This document shows positions 57,962-64,000 of a stretch of 64,000 bases of DNA, piece by piece (positions within the stretch are counted from its first letter, which is position 1; every line of letters begins with the position of its first letter). Source of the stretch: Hysterangium stoloniferum. Lineage: Eukaryota > Basidiomycota > Agaricomycetes > Hysterangiales > Hysterangiaceae. The stretch spans positions 124,001 to 188,000 of the forward strand of contig WHVD01000078.1 of NCBI GenBank assembly GCA_015178975.1, in the 5' to 3' direction. The position numbers and the translations under genes are program-made. A model generated the notes under the pieces. That model searched no databases and was not told where the DNA came from. It saw only the letters and a program-made list of their open reading frames with translations.

Positions 57962-58357
57962 TCTTGCTGTTCCATCGATATCGAATGTGTGAGGGCTAAT
58001 ATCACATGTGAGTACATCTATTCACAAATAATAATATAGTATATATACATAATGAAGTGCAACCCAACGCTACGTTCAGCCTTGAAGCAAAGAGGATTTA
58101 TGGAGTCTAGCGTGAAGTCAATTAAACCTTGTCCTGGTGTCTGGCGTTTCGACATAGAAGATCCAAGTCACGTGCCTTAGTGGAAGACCACAGCCGTCGA
58201 AAACTTGAGTGCACAAGAGTGCATTAGGCTTTCGTCAGTCGAGTGCTGTATACAACTCTGAGATTATAGTCATATCTAAGTAGGTTATATCGTTTATTAC
58301 TTATATATAGTCATACGTTCAGCTCATTTGCTTATGAGATAGACTTTTGTCCCGCTA
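57962..58357. promoter_or_regulatory. shared upstream region of MLH3 and TPA1
   Basis: 396 bp between two divergent start codons. A TATATATAG stretch at 58302-58310 lies about 50 bp before the TPA1 ATG. No other gene fits here. Divergent transcription from a common promoter region is inferred from layout. Confidence 0.55.
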
Positions 58358-60462
58358 ATGGCTCCAACTCGCACGCGATCCCCGTCCCCAGATGCGTCAA
58401 ACAAACGCATGAAGGCTGACCATACATTATCAGAAGAATCTAATGTGGATTTATGTTTTACATCTGGTTTACTAGCCAATGCGAATGCCCTGAAACTAAA
58501 TGGGTCGTATCACCAAGCTCTCCCCTACAAGTACTGCGTGTTAGACCAATTGTTTGACGATGAGCTGTTGAGGAAGGTCAAGGATGAGTGTGTAGGTGAA
58601 TTAAGCTTCACAGAGAAGTCGACAGATATCTATCGAGTGAGCGTCCTGTACTGCTGCATATACCCCACCACCATTTGACTTCTCTTGGTCCTTTCAGGTC
58701 CATCAAACCGGAGACCTAGCTTCCTTATCCTATCTTCCCAAAGAAGAGTTACAATTACTGCCGTCTCTGCTAAGATTGCGAGATGCGCTATACTCTCCGC
58801 AGTTCCGAAGTTTCTTGCGGACCGTCACGGGATGCGGTCCTCTGTCTGGCTCCAAGCAGGACATGTCTGTGAACTCATACAAAACTGGATGTCATCTCCT
58901 TAACCATGACGACGTTATTGGATCGCGTTGTGTATCCTATATCCTTTATATGCCTCTTCCATGTGACCAGAAGTGGGACAAAGCCTGGGGAGGCGCTTTA
59001 GAGCTCTATCCGGTCACAGAAAACAATGAACCTCAATCAATTCCCTCCCGAAAAATTAGTCCTGCATGGAACCAATTTATTTTCTTCGAAGTCCAGCCTG
59101 GCCGGAGTTTCCATTCTGTTGAAGAAGTTGTAGTGGGTGGAGGGAGTGATCCCAGGGATCGATTGTCAATCAGTGGTTGGTTTCACAAAGCTCAGGAAGG
59201 AGAAGAAGGTTATGAACCCGAATTAACTGACCGAAAGAAAAGCTCTTTGGAGCAACTTGTAAGTCGAGCCTGCCCACTCTTCGTTTGCCTACATCTAAAC
59301 ATTCTTCGATAGTCTACTGCAGAACCTCGTCCTCTAACACCATATCCCATCGACGACGAGCCTCCTATCCCACCTATTATCACGGAAGCACAAATATCAT
59401 TCCTTTCTGATTATCTCGACCAGGTGAGTAGCTGCTTAGTGTCTTTGCTTGATCGATACAATGAAGTGTTGCAGGTTTACTTGTCGCCTAAAAATATCTC
59501 TATGCTTGCCAGCCGTTTTGCATCTGAATGCAGCTTGGAACTACACTCTTTCCTCCGCATGGATTTAGCAACTCAACTGGAAGCGGGCCTAAGAGGGCTT
59601 GATACAAAGGATCAATTAGGGACATCTCGGAAACAGCGTATTCCATCGCATACCAGCGGCATTTCAGAATCAAGCTGGTATTGCAAGGGTCCACCACATA
59701 AACAACGCTACTGTATTATTGGTGAAAAAGAGAGCTCTGACGAGACGCACATCCTCCTGCGGCGCCTTCAGGATGAACTATTCCCCTCGGCTGCCTTTCG
59801 CACATGGTTAGCCCTCCTTTCGGGGGTTGTACCAATGCAGTATGCAGTCGAAGCTCGGCGGTTCAGGCCAGGGTTGGATTACACTCTGGCCACCGCCGAA
59901 AAAGGAGATTCAAGGTTGGATGTTGTGCTGGGACTGACACCAGAGGTGGAAGTCAAGGGAAAGGGGAAAGGCAAGGCAGAGGCCAATTGGGAGAGCGGTG
60001 AATGGGGTGGTTGGGAGGTATGGCATACAATACTTTACTCATGGCCTGCTTTTATTTAAAAAATTTCTCTCATTGTAGTGCTATTTGCCGGCACGAGAAG
60101 AAGACGATGACCCAGCGGTGTATGGTTCGGGACGCAAGAAAAATCCTAACCATGCAGCAGACGCCATCAACGGCGACGGAACAGATGGTGATAGCGAAGA
60201 CGAGGATGACAGCACACTATTAACCGTGCAACCTGGTTTCAATCGTCTGCTTGTTGTGCTTCGGGATCCAGACGTCCTGCACTTCGTGAAATATGTATCT
60301 GCGATGGCGCCTGGTTCCAGATGGGATATTTGCGGAGAATGGGAGGTGGGGCAGGTGGAAGTAGAGGAAGAAGAGGACGAGGACGAGGCTGTGGCAGAAA
60401 ACGGAGAGCTCGAATGCGCTTCAGAAGGAATCGAAGATGATGAAAGGTCTGACGATGAATAG
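58358..60462 (+). CDS. TPA1: prolyl 3,4-dihydroxylase TPA1/OFD1 family (2-oxoglutarate, Fe(II) dependent)
   Basis: Five exons, 58358-58636, 58698-59258, 59313-59423, 59475-60017 and 60079-60462, all introns phase 0 and GT-AG, giving 625 residues. The family hydroxylates a proline of ribosomal protein uS12 (Rps23) and affects translation termination; S. pombe Ofd1 also controls the hypoxia factor Sre1. The N-terminal catalytic domain shows the iron ligands H163-x-D165 in GCHLLNHDD and H232 in GRSFHSVEE, and R248 (RLSISGWF) for 2-oxoglutarate. The C-terminal non-catalytic double-stranded beta-helix domain spans about residues 320-600 (WYCKGPPHKQRYCII), with Lys/Gly and acidic low-complexity inserts as in fungal orthologues. 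Length matches yeast Tpa1 (about 640). Intact. Confidence 0.93.
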
Positions 60463-60559
60463 CCGAGGGGGGAGGCTTTTTAATGATGATGTAATTAAAA
60501 TACAGTTTTGTTCCCGCTGGATGGTACAAGTGCTACCTTCTCCCGCTGTGCGACAAGGA
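60463..60559. other. 3' flank of TPA1, no gene
   Basis: AT-rich, with likely polyadenylation region of TPA1. The copia remnant begins somewhere after this. Confidence 0.4.
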
Positions 60560-61580
60560 AAAAATTGAGTAAAACAAAATCAATGACTTAATATGCATCT
60601 AAGTTAGATCTCTTTGGAGTCAGAAGTCCAAAGTAACTCTATCAAAATTAAGTTTTGCCTGCGTAACTAATGTTAGTTTTAATATCTCAGTGTCGATAAA
60701 ATCGCTGTATTGTACAATACCTAATAATAGTTTTAGCACTAAATATACATAATGAGTTATACTTTGAAATAAAGAGAAATACTCTCAGCATCGATAAAAT
60801 CCCTGAGAGACTTTTTCTTACTAGACTATGTGTATATAATAATAGGAGGTTTAAATCAAACAGATGTTATCATGTCATTTCGAAGCACATTGTCTCATTT
60901 TTGTTCACACGCTTAGTTCTTTAACACTCGTTCCCTAATACTCCTCCTTGAGTTTTGCATGAAGGACTACCCTAGATGTTGGGTATGATAGGAATGAATG
61001 GGGAAAGTGGCTTGGTCAATATATCTGTGATTATTTTTTTAGTTGAGTGGCAGTGAAGTTGAATTGTCCCATTTTCAATTAGATGTCAAATAAAATGATA
61101 CCTAACTTCGATATACTTCATTCTTCTTAATGTACAATGATTGGAAGTGAATGCAATCATTCCTTGATTATCTTCAAAGATAGCTGTCAGTTCTTCATAC
61201 ATGATATTGGATTCTTCCAAAAAGTGCCTTGTCCACATGATTTCATGAGCCACTTCTGAAAGTGCTACTGTTGTCTCCTTTTTTGAGTACCAAGACATAG
61301 GCCCCAAGCCAAAGAAAATGGCATAGCCTCCCATGGACCACCCACCCTCAATATCACCTGTAAATTTGGCATCCAAATACTCATGCATACATAAAGCTCC
61401 TACTAATTAAAGTTCAAATTTTTGGGTGGTGTACAGATATTGCAGAACATGTTTGGCTAAGTTCCAATGTGTTTGCACCAGATTGGATGAATACTGAAAT
61501 AATTTATTGACAGAATATGAGATATCCAGTCATGTTACAATGGATGTGAACATGGGGCTCCCAATGAGTTCTCAATATAG
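60560..61580 (-). mobile_element. Copia-2 remnant: RNase H end and probable 3' LTR
   Basis: On minus, 61400-61580 shows the RT-RNase H link (SVNKLFQYSSNLVQTHWNL), 61086-61388 an open RNase H (HEYLDAKFTGDIEGGW, SWYSKKETTVAL, IFEDNQGMIAF, KYIEVRYHFI) and about 60990-61080 the tail ITDILTKPLSP. A purine tract and TGTTAAAGAAC at 60926 would start its 3' LTR, whose far end I cannot place. It continues on the other side of the family F LTR, at 63884-64000. Different from Copia-1. Broken. Confidence 0.75.
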
Positions 61581-61804
61581 TGTTAAGAACTGAAAACTGA
61601 CTAATGTCGGTAGGCTGATGGGGACTGAATGGAAGGACTTGGCTTCAGCTTATATGCTGTGCTCTCACAAATAACCGTCAGGTGTCCTTAAATTTCGGAT
61701 GGGTGAAGACTAGTCCTAATGAGTACCTCACGGTGAGTTACCAATCAGGACTGAAGGATAAGTCAAGTGTCAGGCCAAGGGGTCAGGGACCGAGAGTGGG
61801 TGAG

Positions 61805-62533
61805 TGTCACGAATCGATTATTCTTCAATAAAGTCAAATAATATTCTACTGATCGAACTCGAAAGCCTTGTTTGACAAAGTATATATTTGCTCTGTCGAT
61901 GAAGTAAGAGGCTATTACCAGTTGCGAGAACTCACAGAAGTATTTGTCGAAGAAGTTACGACAAGTTAGATTACTAGTATCACTAATTTACAGATATTTC
62001 GACTGACTTCCCTCGCTCCTTTTGTAGCCCTTTTATGCTTTTCTTCATATTGTTATGACTATGTTATGAACTAATAATGAAATCATACATGACGTCGAAA
62101 TGAGACATGTCGAAAGTGTTAGAGTATGATGATTACGATTAGTATTAAATCATACCTTGTATTGTGAATGTATTTTTCCGGTCTGGTTCACATGTGATTA
62201 GCTATATTTAGTTTAGTGTTCCCTTAGTTCCAAACCAAGTGCACAGACCATGTAGCTTAGTATATAGTTACATCCAGATGAGAGTAGGACCTCATCTGGA
62301 AACCTAGCTATATCACCGGTTTACTTCTACCCGCTCAGTCCTTAGTGGCATTCGCTCCAAGTGCCGAGAGTCATCACACTGTGATCCCCCAGGCTTGCAG
62401 ATCCTAACAGAAAGAGATTCGATGTTGTCAAATAATGTTTGGGTTTGTTGAGTCAAATTCAATGAGTCAAAGAGTTGTCAAAAGTTACCTTTGAATATTT
62501 GTGACAGTATTGTGACTTGTGATGGTTGTGACA
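61805..62533 (-). repeat. solo LTR, family A, with nested LTR, TSD GTGAG
   Basis: TGTCACGAATCG to GGTTGTGACA, flanked by GTGAG at 61800-61804 and 62534-62538. Interrupted by the family G LTR. Confidence 0.94.
62117..62409. repeat. solo LTR, family G (293 bp), TSD GAAAG
   Basis: TGTTAGAGTATG to GATCCTAACA, flanked by GAAAG at 62112-62116 and 62410-62414. Size and ends fit a small copia-type LTR. The only copy in the window; the empty site is seen in other family A LTRs. Confidence 0.9.
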
Positions 62534-62691
62534 GTGAGTGCATGTGAAGGCGGAGAGCGGGATACTTAGTATAAGACTTCTAGAGATGTATGTGGGTGTT
62601 CTGAGTCGATATTCTGATTGCCTAGTAACTACAACTACAGCGGGTTCATATACAAGTATTCGGCGTTTAGAAAATACTAACTAAGGGAAGA

Positions 62692-63510
62692 TGTTACGAC
62701 CGGACAAATCCCGCCGGACTCCGGGCACTAACTCGTACGCCCCCACGCGCTACAAGCACCAATCGTCTGTTTATAGGATTTCCCGCCCGGACTCCGTTAC
62801 GTCAAGACTCGTTACGTTCGACCTCATTAAGACACATATCAGTCACCAGACTTCCCCCGGACCCCGTCTCTGTCTATGTCCGTCTTCGTCCCACGCATCA
62901 GTCACCGGAACCCGCTTAGAATCCCGTCACCGCTCTAATCGAGCCCCGTTCCCGTTTTAGTCAAATGACCTGTCACGATTTAGGACTCCGCTCCCGCTCC
63001 ATTTCCCGTTATGGGTTATGCTTTGTCACGATTCGGACTCCGCTCCGTTCCGTCCTGTTCCTAACACCAATTTGGTGTTTACTATTCCCGTTTTATGTTT
63101 TGCTCGTTTCGTCTCATTATTACTGGATTCGGTATGTCATGCATTCCACAGTCTATATAAACTGGCAGATGTTGTACATACAATCCAGTCAGAAAATTAG
63201 CTTAGATTCCCCCCAGTAATCTAATACATTTTCCTCTCTAAACCCTACTCTTATCAGACCGCTCGCACTAGTCGGAGCCCACAGGCTCCGGCGCATCTAT
63301 CTCTCTCGACTATCTCAATTCACGACTCACGACTCACGACCTACGACTCACAACCCACGAACCCCCGCCCGGACTCCCCGGGATTCCCGTCCGCCTGTCT
63401 GAAATTGGACAATACGATCTAGCGAGGGTGCAGCCTATAAGCTGAAGCCAAGTCCTACCGGATATCCCGTGGGTTTCTCTGGAAACCCGGCCTGAGTGTG
63501 TATCCTAACA
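62692..63510 (+). repeat. solo LTR, family C (819 bp), TSD GAAGA
   Basis: TGTTACGACCGG to TATCCTAACA, flanked by GAAGA at 62687-62691 and 63511-63515. It has many CpG sites that are TpG or CpA in the Gypsy-2 LTRs, so it is probably the least decayed family C copy here. Confidence 0.95.
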
Positions 63511-63883
63511 GAAGAGCAGAAACATTATTGACAAATAAGCTTGACTAGGAATGGGAAGGTTACAATAAGTTTGGAGGCCGTGATTAACTGAGAGCAAAAT
63601 TACGAGAAAAGGAAATAGTCCAAGGGGTACAAGTATATATAGGCATATGTGAAACATAGAGTAGAATGGATCATCATAATAAAAAGGGATGTATCAGAGT
63701 ATAACTAGATAGTACAAGTATATTTTGACAGGGGCATAAACAGGGTTTGATCGCCATGAAAGCATATGTCAGTGTTGGGCGACCGACAGTTTCTGATGTG
63801 ATGACTTGAGCGATAACTTGAAACATCAATAGGCAGCAATATCCTTGGGGACCGTCGGGTTGTGACATGGTCATAACATATAG

Positions 63884-64000
63884 TAATTTTGCTATTTCTT
63901 CTTTTCCTTTGTTCATTGGAGGATAACCAAAAACTTTAAAAGTGGAGAATAAGGAAATATTAATATTAATCTTGTATCTGACAAAAGTTAGTCAAACAAT
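63884..64000 (-). mobile_element. Copia-2 remnant continues to window end
   Basis: On minus, PPMNKGKEEIAKLLY then leads across the family F insertion into the RNase H side at 61580. Matches the copia RT C-terminal region that precedes the conserved IGSLMY-type block. Cut by the window edge. Confidence 0.6.

Larger units (their letters stand above)
61581..63878 (-). repeat. solo LTR, family F, carrying two nested LTRs, TSD TATAG
   Basis: Pieces 61581-61804, 62539-62691 and 63516-63878 align in order with the family F LTR at 36930-37652. TATAG is at 61576-61580 and 63879-63883. Two solo LTRs were inserted into it later. Confidence 0.93.

Noticed and set aside
60239-60529. Minus-strand Pro/Leu/Arg-rich open frame at the end of TPA1
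   Set aside because: Shadow of the acidic C-terminal exon of TPA1 on the opposite strand.

Overview
The window looks like a chromosome segment of a filamentous basidiomycete, probably an agaricomycete, in which a small gene island is surrounded by deeply nested retrotransposons. The evidence is host genes with many 47-62 bp GT-AG introns, chromodomain Ty3/gypsy elements, Ngaro-type tyrosine-recombinase retroelements and a hAT transposase with short introns. No species is claimed.

Layout. 1-6536: chromovirus Gypsy-1 (minus, cut by the window edge), inserted in a hAT transposon (6537-8966) and itself carrying two solo LTRs. 8967-12830: a second tyrosine-recombinase-type RT element (minus), split by a solo LTR. 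13202-14072: a broken HNH-like host gene. 14347-32557: one Ngaro-like element with split direct repeats, opened by two insertions: a solo LTR that itself contains a 3977-bp perfect-length palindrome (16085-20061), and the full-length chromovirus Gypsy-2 (20420-28882). 33393-40538: a solo LTR split by a Ty1/copia element (33440-40195), which has three further solo LTRs inside. 40708-53343: Gypsy-A, a rearranged chromovirus containing the full-length chromovirus Gypsy-3 (43311-50798) and a third insert. 54577-60462: the only clearly intact host genes, a divergent pair MLH3 (minus) and TPA1/OFD1 (plus). 60560-64000: a copia remnant with a four-level nest of solo LTRs.

Most insertions were delimited to the base by 5-bp target-site duplications (TSDs) read directly from the flanks, so their relative order is firm.

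The most interesting observation is a gene carried in antisense between pol and the 3' LTR of three different chromoviruses (Gypsy-2, Gypsy-3, Gypsy-A). It points tail-to-tail at pol. In Gypsy-2 and Gypsy-3 it has its own TATA-like box next to the LTR and the same three-exon plan (coiled coil, a 54-57 nt middle exon, then a Cys-x2-Cys-x6-Cys-x9/10-Cys-x2-Cys-x6-Cys cluster like a fungal Zn2Cys6 domain, a second helix-rich part and an acidic tail). All retroelements here are described as fossils.
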